A stretch of 13,194 nucleotides of DNA from an uncultured Bacillaceae bacterium. GTDB lineage: Bacteria; Bacillota; Bacilli; Bacillales; Pradoshiaceae. A program made the position numbers and the translations under genes. Location of the stretch: contig CAJGCH010000052.1 in NCBI GenBank assembly GCA_904501845.1, forward strand, positions 1-13,194. Reading direction: 5' to 3'. The notes beneath the pieces are model-generated. The model did no database searches. It saw nothing but the letters and a program-made list of their open reading frames with translations, and was not told where the DNA came from. Shown one piece after another: positions 1-6,282 of the stretch (position 1 is its first letter; each line of letters starts with the position of its first letter).

Positions 1-51
1 GGTGGCTATCAGGAAAACAGATGTGAGTATTAAGGTTACATATTTTTTCAT
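1..51 (-). CDS. Start of a small exported protein (partial, runs off left edge)
   Basis: Only the first 17 codons are present: MKKYVTLILTSVFLIAT, a short basic N-terminus followed by a hydrophobic run, so the beginning of a signal peptide or N-terminal membrane anchor. The ATG at 51 is preceded by a strong GGAGG ribosome site (about 62-66) that touches the TAG stop of the upstream permease gene. It is therefore very likely the next, translationally coupled gene of the same leftward ABC-transporter operon. An ATG a few bases further upstream is out of frame and stops at once. Whether the protein is a lipoprotein, a second membrane subunit or something else cannot be told from this fragment. 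Confidence 0.7.
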   Translation of the reverse strand, partial: MKKYVTLILTSVFLIAT

Positions 52-64
52 TTCATACTCCCTC

Positions 65-898
65 CTATACCGTAACTTTCTTGTTTAATAGATAGTGACT
101 GATCCATACAGACAGGACGCCGGTTATGACGCTTGATGCTATGGTCATATAGATGAGCTCTGATAGATAGAAGTAATCGATTTTATCGAGAGCAGTCAGC
201 AGGAGAATCGGTGAAAAGGCTAGGACTGCAGCTGCTGCGATGTATAGCAGGCCAAGGAAAAGTCCCTTCCATTTGAATGATCGTTCCATCAGGATGACCG
301 TAAATAATAGGGTAAGAACAATGAATCCGCTGCCGTAGTATAGGATGAATTCCGTAAAAGTGCCTGGGATTACAAAGAATAAAATTTTATTGTAGCTAGC
401 GATTTCGGCGATACTTGTTTCTTTAAAGAATTCTGCTGGAATAAGCGAATCCATAAAGCTGCTTTCAATCTTCAAGAAGGCAATCTGTGCGGCTACCAAA
501 GTAAAGATGATCATCATTATTGCCGTGGCTTTGGCGAAATAAACGGACAGCCGTGCGGTCGGAAGCATGAGAAGGCGGTAGATAAAGGTATTTTTGCCGT
601 TCCAGTCCCGATACCAAACCAGAAAAATGTAGAAGAAGACTGCGCCAACACATAGAGCAATCGGCCCGATGAAGTAGATTTCATCACTGAAGCGAATCAT
701 ACTCATATATGAATAATTATCTAGAATGGATTGAACAGTTTCTCCCCTCATTATTTCTTCGTTAGCCAGATTCATATATCGATTGGCTGTCATCCATACG
801 CCAATCATCTGAATAATGAATACGGCAGCCAAGCCCCCAAACAACACCTTCGCTACGCGCGAAACCTCCAGGTTAACAAGCTTTAGATAACGCTTCAT
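65..898 (-). CDS. ABC-2-like transporter permease, six-helix
   Basis: This 277-residue integral membrane protein is the probable membrane subunit for the ATPase encoded just upstream. Hydrophobic segments lie at about residues 17-35, 75-95, 121-143, 186-204, 212-237 and 247-270, with an extramembrane loop between the first two; this is the usual ABC-2 exporter layout. Its ATG overlaps the ATPase stop codon as ATGA (895-898), which indicates translational coupling and a shared complex. With a GntR/YtrA-type repressor at the head of the operon, it resembles the ytr and yhcE-I type exporters of Bacillus, which are often linked to cell-envelope stress. The substrate is not visible in the sequence, and assignment as permease rests on topology and context rather than a diagnostic motif. 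Confidence 0.82.
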   Translation of the reverse strand: MKRYLKLVNLEVSRVAKVLFGGLAAVFIIQMIGVWMTANRYMNLANEEIMRGETVQSILDNYSYMSMIRFSDEIYFIGPIALCVGAVFFYIFLVWYRDWNGKNTFIYRLLMLPTARLSVYFAKATAIMMIIFTLVAAQIAFLKIESSFMDSLIPAEFFKETSIAEIASYNKILFFVIPGTFTEFILYYGSGFIVLTLLFTVILMERSFKWKGLFLGLLYIAAAAVLAFSPILLLTALDKIDYFYLSELIYMTIASSVITGVLSVWISHYLLNKKVTV

Positions 899-1584
899 GG
901 TATATACACCTCTCTCAGGACATCCACGACGGATTTCCCCTCGTTGATTCGCATGTCCTCTGCATTAAATTCCTTATAGACAGACCCGTTATTCAGCACA
1001 ACTACCTTATCAATCAGATGCTCAATATCATTGATTTCATGGGTTGTGACGATAACGCCGCGGTCTTCTATTAAATGGCTTGTAAAGACATTGGCAATCT
1101 GCTCACGGCTGAAAATATCAATACCGGAGAAAGGCTCATCCATGAGAACATAGTCCGTATCCTGGGAAAGCCCTAATAGGAGATTGACCTTGGCTGTGTT
1201 TCCTTTTGATAGGGTGGAAATCCGGTCTTCCTCATTTAGTTTGAAAAATCGCAGCAGGTCATCGGCACGGTCTTGATTCCAGCTGTCGTAGAAATCAGCC
1301 ATGAAATCCATTGCCTGCATGATGGTGAAGTTCGGCAGCATGGCTAGCGCATCGGGGATGAACGTCAGTTTTTCATATGTCGACTTCGTAAGCTTTTCTC
1401 CGTCAATGAGAATTTCGCCGCCATTAATCGGAGTGAGTCCAAGGATGGCTTTCATGATGGTGGTCTTCCCAACGCCATTAATGCCGATTAGGCAGGTGAT
1501 TTCGCCTTTATTTGCTGTAAAGCTCACGCCATCTAATACACGCTTTCTGCCAAATTTCTTCGTCACATTCTTTATCTGTAGCAT
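895..1584 (-). CDS. ABC transporter ATP-binding protein (YhcG/YtrB-like)
   Basis: This 229-residue cytoplasmic nucleotide-binding subunit would power the adjacent permease. Walker A is GINGVGKT at residues 34-41, the signature is LSKGN at 125-129 (instead of LSGGQ), Walker B is YVLMDEP at 145-151 with catalytic Glu150, and the switch His is at 182. Where most ABC proteins have the Q-loop glutamine, the sequence reads FIPDAL, with Asp78. Length and motif variants fit the YhcG/YtrB branch of small drug- or antibiotic-response transporters. The gene starts 11 bases after the GntR gene, with AGGAGG overlapping the spacer, and overlaps the permease start by four bases. No transmembrane segment is present. 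Confidence 0.93.
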   Translation of the reverse strand: MLQIKNVTKKFGRKRVLDGVSFTANKGEITCLIGINGVGKTTIMKAILGLTPINGGEILIDGEKLTKSTYEKLTFIPDALAMLPNFTIMQAMDFMADFYDSWNQDRADDLLRFFKLNEEDRISTLSKGNTAKVNLLLGLSQDTDYVLMDEPFSGIDIFSREQIANVFTSHLIEDRGVIVTTHEINDIEHLIDKVVVLNNGSVYKEFNAEDMRINEGKSVVDVLREVYIP

Positions 1585-1595
1585 AGTTTTCCTCC

Positions 1596-1967
1596 TTATT
1601 CTTTCTCGGCTAGATAGTTCTTTTTCACGATATCAACCAATTCATCAACCGGTACCTGAATGGGTTTGACGGCTAGGATAAAGGCATCGACAGCCTCTTG
1701 AATCAATTCCTCGCGGACGCTGCTTAATACATTTTCATCTGTCGTAATGCGGCTCGGGAAATTACGTTCCGTATAAATCAATCCATGTTCCTCCATTTCC
1801 TTATAGGCTTTTTGAGCTGTATTCGGGTTGATTTTAAGTAAACTGGCCAGTTCACGGCGGGATGGAATCTCTTGTCCTCCAGTCAATTTTCCTGTGGCGA
1901 TTTGTTCTTTGAAATAACGAACAACCTGTAAGTATACGGGCTCACGGTTATTAATGAGGAATGACAT
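1596..1967 (-). CDS. GntR-family repressor, YtrA subfamily (YhcF-like)
   Basis: This 123-residue protein is a short GntR regulator. A winged helix-turn-helix occupies about residues 10-75, with the family hallmarks PVYLQVVRYFKEQI, a PSRRELA recognition region and NPNTAQKAYKEME. Only about 45 residues follow, the size of the small dimerisation tail of YtrA-type proteins rather than a FadR or HutC ligand domain. It heads the operon it probably represses: upstream is a strong promoter overlapped by paired GTGTA-N12-TACAC sites, which match the type of operator described for B. subtilis YtrA. The ATG at 1967 follows a near-perfect AGGAGGTG ribosome site. The inducer is unknown; relatives respond to cell-wall antibiotics. 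Confidence 0.93.
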   Translation of the reverse strand: MSFLINNREPVYLQVVRYFKEQIATGKLTGGQEIPSRRELASLLKINPNTAQKAYKEMEEHGLIYTERNFPSRITTDENVLSSVREELIQEAVDAFILAVKPIQVPVDELVDIVKKNYLAEKE

Positions 1968-1992
1968 CCATTCACCTCCTAATTCTTGGTGT

Positions 1993-2014
1993 GTGTACTA
2001 AGTAGTTCATACAC
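1993..2014. promoter_or_regulatory. YtrA-type operator, second (leader) copy
   Basis: GTGTA at 1993-1997 and TACAC at 2010-2014 have the same 12-base spacing as the other copy. The two copies begin exactly 30 bases apart, close to three helical turns, so two dimers could sit on the same face of the DNA. This copy lies just downstream of the expected transcription start. Confidence 0.7.
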
Positions 2015-2022
2015 TTCTTAAG

Positions 2023-2044
2023 GTGTACTATATAGGTAATACAC
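2023..2044. promoter_or_regulatory. YtrA-type operator, promoter-overlapping copy
   Basis: GTGTA at 2023-2027 and TACAC at 2040-2044 form an inverted repeat with a 12-base spacer, covering the -10 box and most of the promoter spacer. The arms resemble the AGTGTA/TACACT inverted repeat described for B. subtilis YtrA. Repression by the GntR protein is inferred. Confidence 0.75.
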
Positions 2045-2055
2045 TTAGGTGTCAA
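2027..2055 (-). promoter_or_regulatory. Sigma-A promoter of the GntR-ABC operon
   Basis: On the minus strand, TTGACA (2055-2050) is followed after exactly 17 bases by TATAGT (2032-2027), one mismatch from consensus. Transcription would start near 2020, giving a leader of about 50 bases before the GntR start. The -10 box and the spacer lie inside one of the two operator copies, so repressor binding would block RNA polymerase. Confidence 0.85.
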
Positions 2056-2149
2056 TATTTTCTTCGGAAATGTAAGATTAAATTATGATCGAATACGGCA
2101 AAATTGTATTGATAGTCACTACAATGATTGCTGGCAGGAGAGAGAAAAC

Positions 2150-2995
2150 ATGCAGAATACGGGTCTTGTATTAGAGGGCGGGGGGATGAGAGGGGCTTTC
2201 ACGGCCGGTGTCCTGCGCTATTTGATGGAGGAGGATATTTATATTCCGTACACGATTGGCGTTTCGGCGGGTGCCTGTAATGGGAGTTCCTACATCGCGC
2301 GTCAATTAGACCGGAATTATAGGGTGATTATTCAATACAGCCGCCATCCTGAATATATTTCCTTCAGGCGCTTTTTGCGAAATAGAGAATTATTCGGGAT
2401 GGATTTAATCTTTGATAAGATGCCAAATGAGCTTGTGCCATTTGATATGCAGACCTTTTGCCAATCGAAAGAAGGTTTTGTCGTCGGCACGACTGATTGC
2501 GAGACAGGAGAGGCAGTATATTTTGACAAGGGTACGTATAGTAAGGATATGCTGACAATTCTCAGGGCCTCAAGTTCGCTGCCGTTGTTTGCTCCAGAGG
2601 TATCTTTTAAGGGCAAGTTCTTGCTTGATGGGGGAATTGCTGACCCAATCCCAATCAAGAAATCAGTGAGGGATGGAAACAAAAAGAATATTGTGGTCTT
2701 AACGAAGAATAAGGAATACATAGCGAGACCATCGAACTTAAATTGGTTCGCTATGCGCAAATACAAAAAATATATGGGGCTGTTGCGTGCAATCAAGGAT
2801 CATCACAACATCTATAACGAGACAGTCCGTTACTTGGAGGAAGAAGAGGAGAAAGGGAATGTCGTCATTATCCGTCCTATGCAAAAGCTTGATGTATCCT
2901 CAATTGGACGGAATCTGCAAAAGCTTGAGAAGCTCTATAATCAGGGTTATGCGGAAGCGAAAAACGCATATCGAAAATTGAAGGAACTATTATAA
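2150..2995 (+). CDS. Patatin-like phospholipase / acyl hydrolase
   Basis: This 281-residue cytoplasmic or membrane-associated serine hydrolase belongs to the bacterial patatin (RssA-like) family. The glycine-rich oxyanion-hole motif EGGGMRG is at residues 9-15, the nucleophile elbow GVSAG at 37-41 gives Ser39, and DGG at 160-162 supplies the Asp of the Ser-Asp dyad. The family cleaves acyl chains from phospholipids or related lipids; this protein's substrate is unknown. There is no signal peptide. The ATG is chosen because GGAGAG lies about nine bases upstream. It is monocistronic, divergent from the GntR operon and convergent with the M42 peptidase gene. I found no convincing -35/-10 pair upstream; TACAAT at 2120-2125 is a possible -10. 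Confidence 0.92.
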   Translation: MQNTGLVLEGGGMRGAFTAGVLRYLMEEDIYIPYTIGVSAGACNGSSYIARQLDRNYRVIIQYSRHPEYISFRRFLRNRELFGMDLIFDKMPNELVPFDMQTFCQSKEGFVVGTTDCETGEAVYFDKGTYSKDMLTILRASSSLPLFAPEVSFKGKFLLDGGIADPIPIKKSVRDGNKKNIVVLTKNKEYIARPSNLNWFAMRKYKKYMGLLRAIKDHHNIYNETVRYLEEEEEKGNVVIIRPMQKLDVSSIGRNLQKLEKLYNQGYAEAKNAYRKLKELL

Positions 2996-3001
2996 GGAAA
3001 A

Positions 3002-3028
3002 AGAGGTGTGAATGAAATTCGCACCTCT
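3002..3028. terminator. Bidirectional intrinsic terminator between convergent genes
   Basis: AGAGGTGTGAAT (3002-3013) pairs with ATTCGCACCTCT (3017-3028) around a three-base loop, with one G-U/A-C type wobble position. Leftward the stem is followed by a run of T bases, a good terminator for the M42 gene. Rightward the tail (CTTGTATAT) is weaker but sits seven bases after the patatin-gene stop. Confidence 0.8.
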
Positions 3029-3043
3029 CTTGTATATACGAGA

Positions 3044-4090
3044 TTAAATAACGAGCTCTGATTGCATATAATGCCAAAGCAGATTGGCTGTATGTTCAAC
3101 CGAGCTGATATGGGTCCGTTCAAATGCATGGGAGGCATCGATGCCGGGACCGATTAATCCGTGAACGATGTCATAGCCGGCACGGATCGCTGCGGAGGCG
3201 TCTGAACCATAATACGGATAGATATCGATGCGGTAATCGACCTCATGCTTTTTCGCGAGTTCGACAAGATGCTGGCGGAGACCATAATGATACGGTCCGC
3301 TTGAGTCTTTTGCACAAATGGAGACACTATATTCATCAGTTGTCTGCCCGTCACCAATCGCTCCCATGTCAACGGCCAAATATTCGACGGTCTCTTTCGG
3401 TATATTAGAGTTGCCTCCATAACCGATTTCTTCATTATTGGAAATGAGAAAATGGGTAGTGTAAGGAAGCGTGATATTTTGCTCCTTCAGCTGCTTAATT
3501 AAATAAAGAAGAATGCCGACACTTGCCTTGTCATCAAGATGCCTTGATTTCAAGAAGCCGTCGCCCGCAAGCTCTGCGCGAGGCTCAAAGGAGACAAAAT
3601 CGCCAACCTCGATGCCGAGTGCTTTCGTGTCTGCTTGTGATTTGGTGACTGCATCAATGCGGACTTCCATATGATCATCATCACGTTTTATCTCACCCAT
3701 CTTCTGATACACATGGACAGATGTTTGCGTCAATAAAATGGTTCCAGTATAGACGGTGCCATCTGCAGTATGAATCTTGCAATATTCTCCTTCGCAGGCG
3801 TTCCAGCGGAATCCGCCAATCATCGTTAATTTCAAGCGTCCGCTCGGCTTGATTTCTTTCACCATCGCTCCTAGTGTGTCGACATGGGCAGTCAGGAAAC
3901 GGTGCTTGGAGTCATCCTGCCCCTTAATTGTGGCAAGCAGGGCCCCTTTATTTGTGCGTTTGTTTTCAATTCCATATGTATTCAGAAATTTCTCTGTGTA
4001 TCGAATGGCCTCTTCTGTATAACCGGTCGGGCTTGGGATTGATACTAAATCTTTAATATAGCGGAAAATCTCTTGTCCGTCTGCTTTCAT
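3044..4090 (-). CDS. M42-family metallo-aminopeptidase
   Basis: This 348-residue cytosolic dinuclear-metal peptidase belongs to family M42 (relatives include YsdC, YtoP, FrvX and TET aminopeptidases). Visible ligands and catalytic residues are His69 and Asp71 (AHVDTLG), Asp186 (HLDDK), Glu220-Glu221 (NNEEIG; general base plus ligand), Asp241 (AVDMG) and His327 (ERTHISSVE). Length is normal for the family. Such enzymes trim N-terminal residues from short peptides as large oligomers; older annotations call them endoglucanases. The start has GAGGGAG upstream at suitable distance. A TATAAT on the minus strand (4131-4126) is a plausible -10, though its -35 is poor. It stands alone, diverging from the S-box/metI unit. 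Substrate preference cannot be read from the sequence. Confidence 0.93.
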   Translation of the reverse strand: MKADGQEIFRYIKDLVSIPSPTGYTEEAIRYTEKFLNTYGIENKRTNKGALLATIKGQDDSKHRFLTAHVDTLGAMVKEIKPSGRLKLTMIGGFRWNACEGEYCKIHTADGTVYTGTILLTQTSVHVYQKMGEIKRDDDHMEVRIDAVTKSQADTKALGIEVGDFVSFEPRAELAGDGFLKSRHLDDKASVGILLYLIKQLKEQNITLPYTTHFLISNNEEIGYGGNSNIPKETVEYLAVDMGAIGDGQTTDEYSVSICAKDSSGPYHYGLRQHLVELAKKHEVDYRIDIYPYYGSDASAAIRAGYDIVHGLIGPGIDASHAFERTHISSVEHTANLLWHYMQSELVI

Positions 4091-4170
4091 AGGTAGACAC
4101 TCCCTCTTTTTTTGTGGATAAGTCTATTATATACTTCTGCAGAAAAGGGGTACAGCAGACAAGAAACTTC

Positions 4171-4199
4171 TTGCTTTTTCCAATGCATCCATGTAAATT
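4171..4199 (+). promoter_or_regulatory. Possible promoter of the SAM riboswitch-metI transcript
   Basis: TTGCTT (4171-4176) and TAAATT (4194-4199) are separated by 17 bases and would start transcription shortly before the S-box aptamer at 4225. Both boxes deviate from consensus. TATAGT at 4199-4204 is an alternative -10 without a good -35, so the exact promoter is uncertain. Confidence 0.35.
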
Positions 4200-4224
4200 A
4201 TAGTTAAATGAATATTCAAATAAA

Positions 4225-4392
4225 TCTTATCAAGAGAGACAGAGGGACGGGCCCGATGATGTCTCAGCAACCGCCGATGTTTGTGGTCGGAAAGGTGCTA
4301 AATCCTGCAAGGCATGTTCCATATGCCTAGAGAGATAAGAAGGAGAATTAAGCATTAATAAGTCTTCTTCTTGGAAGGCTTTTTTATTTTTA
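4225..4392 (+). promoter_or_regulatory. SAM-I (S-box) riboswitch with terminator expression platform
   Basis: The aptamer runs from TCTTATC (4225-4231) to GATAAGA (4334-4340), which pair as helix P1. Inside are the hallmark conserved S-box segments: AGAGGGACGGGCCCGATGA, the GCAACC strand, and AAGGTGCTAAATCC followed by the GCAAGGCAT...ATGCC P4 arm. Downstream, AAGAAGGA on the 3' side of P1 can instead pair with TCTTCTT at 4363-4372 (antiterminator), competing with the terminator hairpin at 4361-4380. With SAM bound, P1 forms and transcription ends; without SAM, metI is read. This is textbook control for methionine and sulfur genes in Bacillaceae, and the downstream gene fits. Confidence 0.96.
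4361..4392 (+). terminator. SAM-controlled intrinsic terminator
   Basis: AGTCTTC (4361-4367) pairs with GAAGGCT (4374-4380) around a six-base loop, followed directly by a long T-rich run. This is the off-state element of the S-box riboswitch and ends 19 bases before the metI start. Confidence 0.9.
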
Positions 4393-4410
4393 TTTGGGAG
4401 GGTCAGAACA

Positions 4411-5526
4411 ATGACTACATGGAAGATTGAAACGGTATTAGCCCAAGTCGGCAACCGCAGCGAAACACAAACAGGCACGGTGAACCCGCCCGTCTATTTC
4501 TCGACTGCTTATCGTCATGAAGGAATCGGCCAATCGACAGGGTATGACTACACCCGTACAGGGAACCCGACCAGGGAGATCTTAGAGAGAGCGATCGCAG
4601 AGCTTGAAGGCGGTGAACAAGGATTTGCGTACAGCTCCGGCATGGCGGCTATTCATGCTTTGCTCACGCTGTTTGAACCGGGAGATGAGATACTCGTATC
4701 TGCTGACCTTTACGGAGGTACATATCGTTTATTTGAAAGAACATGGAGAAAATATGGCATAACTTTTGTTCAATGTGAGTCATATGAAGATTTTGCTGAG
4801 GCAATTTCGGATCAAACGAAAGCCTTATTTATTGAAACGCCAACAAACCCGTTAATGCAGGAAATTGATATCCGCTCTCTCGCAGATCTATGCAAGAAGA
4901 ACAGGCTTCTATTAATTGTCGATAACACGTTCTATACGCCCGTCCTGCAGCGGCCGATTGAGCTTGGCGCAGATATCGTCGTCCACAGCGGCACGAAATA
5001 TATAGCCGGTCATAATGATGTCCTGGCAGGGCTTGTCGTTGCAAAGGGAGCCGAAATTTGCCTGAAGCTTGATGAGTATCAAAACGCGACTGGCGCCGTT
5101 CTCTCTCCATTCGATTCATGGCTTGTCATGAGAGGGATGAAAACACTTAGTCTCCGCATGAAGCAGCATGAAGACAATGCCCGTAAAATTGCTGTATTCC
5201 TTGAGAAACGAGAGGAGGTCATTGATGTCCTTTATCCAGGACATGGCGGAATGATCTCCTTCCGTCTCAAGTCAGAGGAATGGGTCAACGACTTTCTGAA
5301 GAGCCTTGGTGTCATCACTTTTGCTGAGAGCCTTGGCGGAGTTGAAAGCCTGATGACTTATCCCGCCACACAAACCCATGCCGATATACCTGAGGAGGTA
5401 AGAATCGCAGGCGGTGTCTGTAATAAGCTTCTCCGCTTCTCAGTTGGCATTGAACACATTGACGACTTGATCGCCGACCTTACGAACGCCTTTGAATCGG
5501 TCACCCGTAATCAAGTGGAAGTATAA
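4411..5526 (+). CDS. metI: Cystathionine gamma-synthase / O-acetylhomoserine thiolyase (MetI-type)
   Basis: This 371-residue PLP enzyme of the Cys/Met-metabolism (gamma-family) fold is essentially the same size as B. subtilis MetI. It would make cystathionine from O-acetylhomoserine plus cysteine, or homocysteine directly from sulfide. Visible motifs: YTRTGNPT (47-54), SSGMAA (75-80), the cofactor-ring Asp171 in VDNTF, the Schiff-base Lys196 in HSGTKYIAGH, and the C-terminal LGGVESL near 330. GGGAGGG sits ten bases before the ATG, just after the riboswitch terminator. In B. subtilis metI is followed by metC; here a strong terminator follows at once and no cystathionine beta-lyase gene is in the window. 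S-box control and family motifs agree. The exact sulfur donor is the least certain part. Confidence 0.93.
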   Translation: MTTWKIETVLAQVGNRSETQTGTVNPPVYFSTAYRHEGIGQSTGYDYTRTGNPTREILERAIAELEGGEQGFAYSSGMAAIHALLTLFEPGDEILVSADLYGGTYRLFERTWRKYGITFVQCESYEDFAEAISDQTKALFIETPTNPLMQEIDIRSLADLCKKNRLLLIVDNTFYTPVLQRPIELGADIVVHSGTKYIAGHNDVLAGLVVAKGAEICLKLDEYQNATGAVLSPFDSWLVMRGMKTLSLRMKQHEDNARKIAVFLEKREEVIDVLYPGHGGMISFRLKSEEWVNDFLKSLGVITFAESLGGVESLMTYPATQTHADIPEEVRIAGGVCNKLLRFSVGIEHIDDLIADLTNAFESVTRNQVEV

Positions 5527-5541
5527 AATATGTTTAATTGG

Positions 5542-5572
5542 AGTCAGCCTCGTTTTTGGGCTGACTTTTTTT
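5542..5572 (+). terminator. Intrinsic terminator after metI
   Basis: AGTCAGCC (5542-5549) pairs with GGCTGACT (5559-5566) followed by a run of seven T bases. It makes metI a single-gene transcription unit. Confidence 0.95.
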
Positions 5573-5673
5573 CTGCCAATAAAATGATGATTGACTCTCA
5601 GGATTGAAAAACGAAAATAAGCGGAAATATTCTATTTTAAATGGTAGAATATCTGTAAAGTTATTACCAAAGA

Positions 5674-5687
5674 CATCTATAGAGATG
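5674..5687. promoter_or_regulatory. Inverted repeat upstream of pncA (possible operator)
   Basis: CATCT-ATAG-AGATG is a perfect inverted repeat located 32 bases before the pncA start, downstream of any likely promoter (a weak TTGAAA/TATTCT pair lies at about 5604-5633). The position suits a regulator site or a small mRNA hairpin. No regulator can be named from it. Confidence 0.3.
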
Positions 5688-5719
5688 ACAATCAAATCCC
5701 GATATTAGGAGTGATTAGA

Positions 5720-6265
5720 TTGAAGGCGTTGATAAATATTGATTATACATATGACTTCGTAGCGGACAAAGGAAGATTGACTTGCGGTGAACCAGGACAG
5801 CGGATTGAAGGTTATATTGTTTCTTTAACAGAGGAATTCATTGAGCGAGAAGACTTTGTCGTGTTTGCGATTGATGTTCATGATGAGGAAGATCCATATC
5901 ACCCTGAGACTAGATTGTTCCCTCCTCATAATATTCGCGGGACAATGGGCAGAGGTTTATTTGGAAATCTGCAAAATGTGTATAATAAGAATAAGGAACT
6001 AGAAAACGTTCTTTGGATTGATAAAACGCGCTATTCCGCATTTGCAGGTACAGACCTTGATATCAAGCTTCGTGAAAGAGGGATTACAGAACTGCACCTA
6101 GTTGGAGTTTGCACGGATATTTGTATTCTTCATACGGCAGTTGATGCTTATAACAAAGGCTATAAGATTGTTATCCATAAAGAGGGTGTAGCGAGCTTTA
6201 ATGCGGCCGGCCATGATTGGGCGCTTGCCCATTTTGAGCATACACTGGGAGCGGATGTTTTATAA
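5720..6265 (+). CDS. pncA: Nicotinamidase
   Basis: This isochorismatase-fold hydrolase (181 residues from the TTG at 5720) converts nicotinamide to nicotinate plus ammonia in NAD salvage. The catalytic triad is Asp8, Lys102 (DKTRYSAF) and Cys135 in GVCTDIC; the metal site is Asp52, His54, His61 and His70. Start choice: a GTG at 5711 would extend the protein by three residues, but it overlaps the AGGAG ribosome site (5707-5711). The TTG at 5720 lies eight bases after that site and gives the family-typical beginning MKALINIDYT. It is followed by pncB with a 17-base gap and a GGAGG site, so the two form an operon for consecutive steps. Length and sequence match B. subtilis PncA (YueJ) closely from memory. 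Confidence 0.95.
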   Translation: MKALINIDYTYDFVADKGRLTCGEPGQRIEGYIVSLTEEFIEREDFVVFAIDVHDEEDPYHPETRLFPPHNIRGTMGRGLFGNLQNVYNKNKELENVLWIDKTRYSAFAGTDLDIKLRERGITELHLVGVCTDICILHTAVDAYNKGYKIVIHKEGVASFNAAGHDWALAHFEHTLGADVL

Positions 6266-6282
6266 ATTAAGGAGGAAGCTTG

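Noticed and set aside
1301..1669. 122-codon plus-strand ORF over the ABC ATPase gene
   Set aside because: It lies antisense to a gene with complete Walker and signature motifs, has no ribosome site of note and shows no recognisable domain.
3154..3435. 93-codon frame inside the M42 peptidase gene on the same strand, considered as a split gene
   Set aside because: The full 348-residue frame keeps all metal ligands without interruption, so the second frame is incidental.
5711..5719. GTG at 5711 as the pncA start
   Set aside because: It overlaps the AGGAG ribosome site. The TTG at 5720 has ideal spacing and gives the family-typical N-terminus.
6280..6282. TTG at 6280 as the pncB start
   Set aside because: It is only four bases from GGAGG. 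The adjacent ATG at 6283 has normal spacing.
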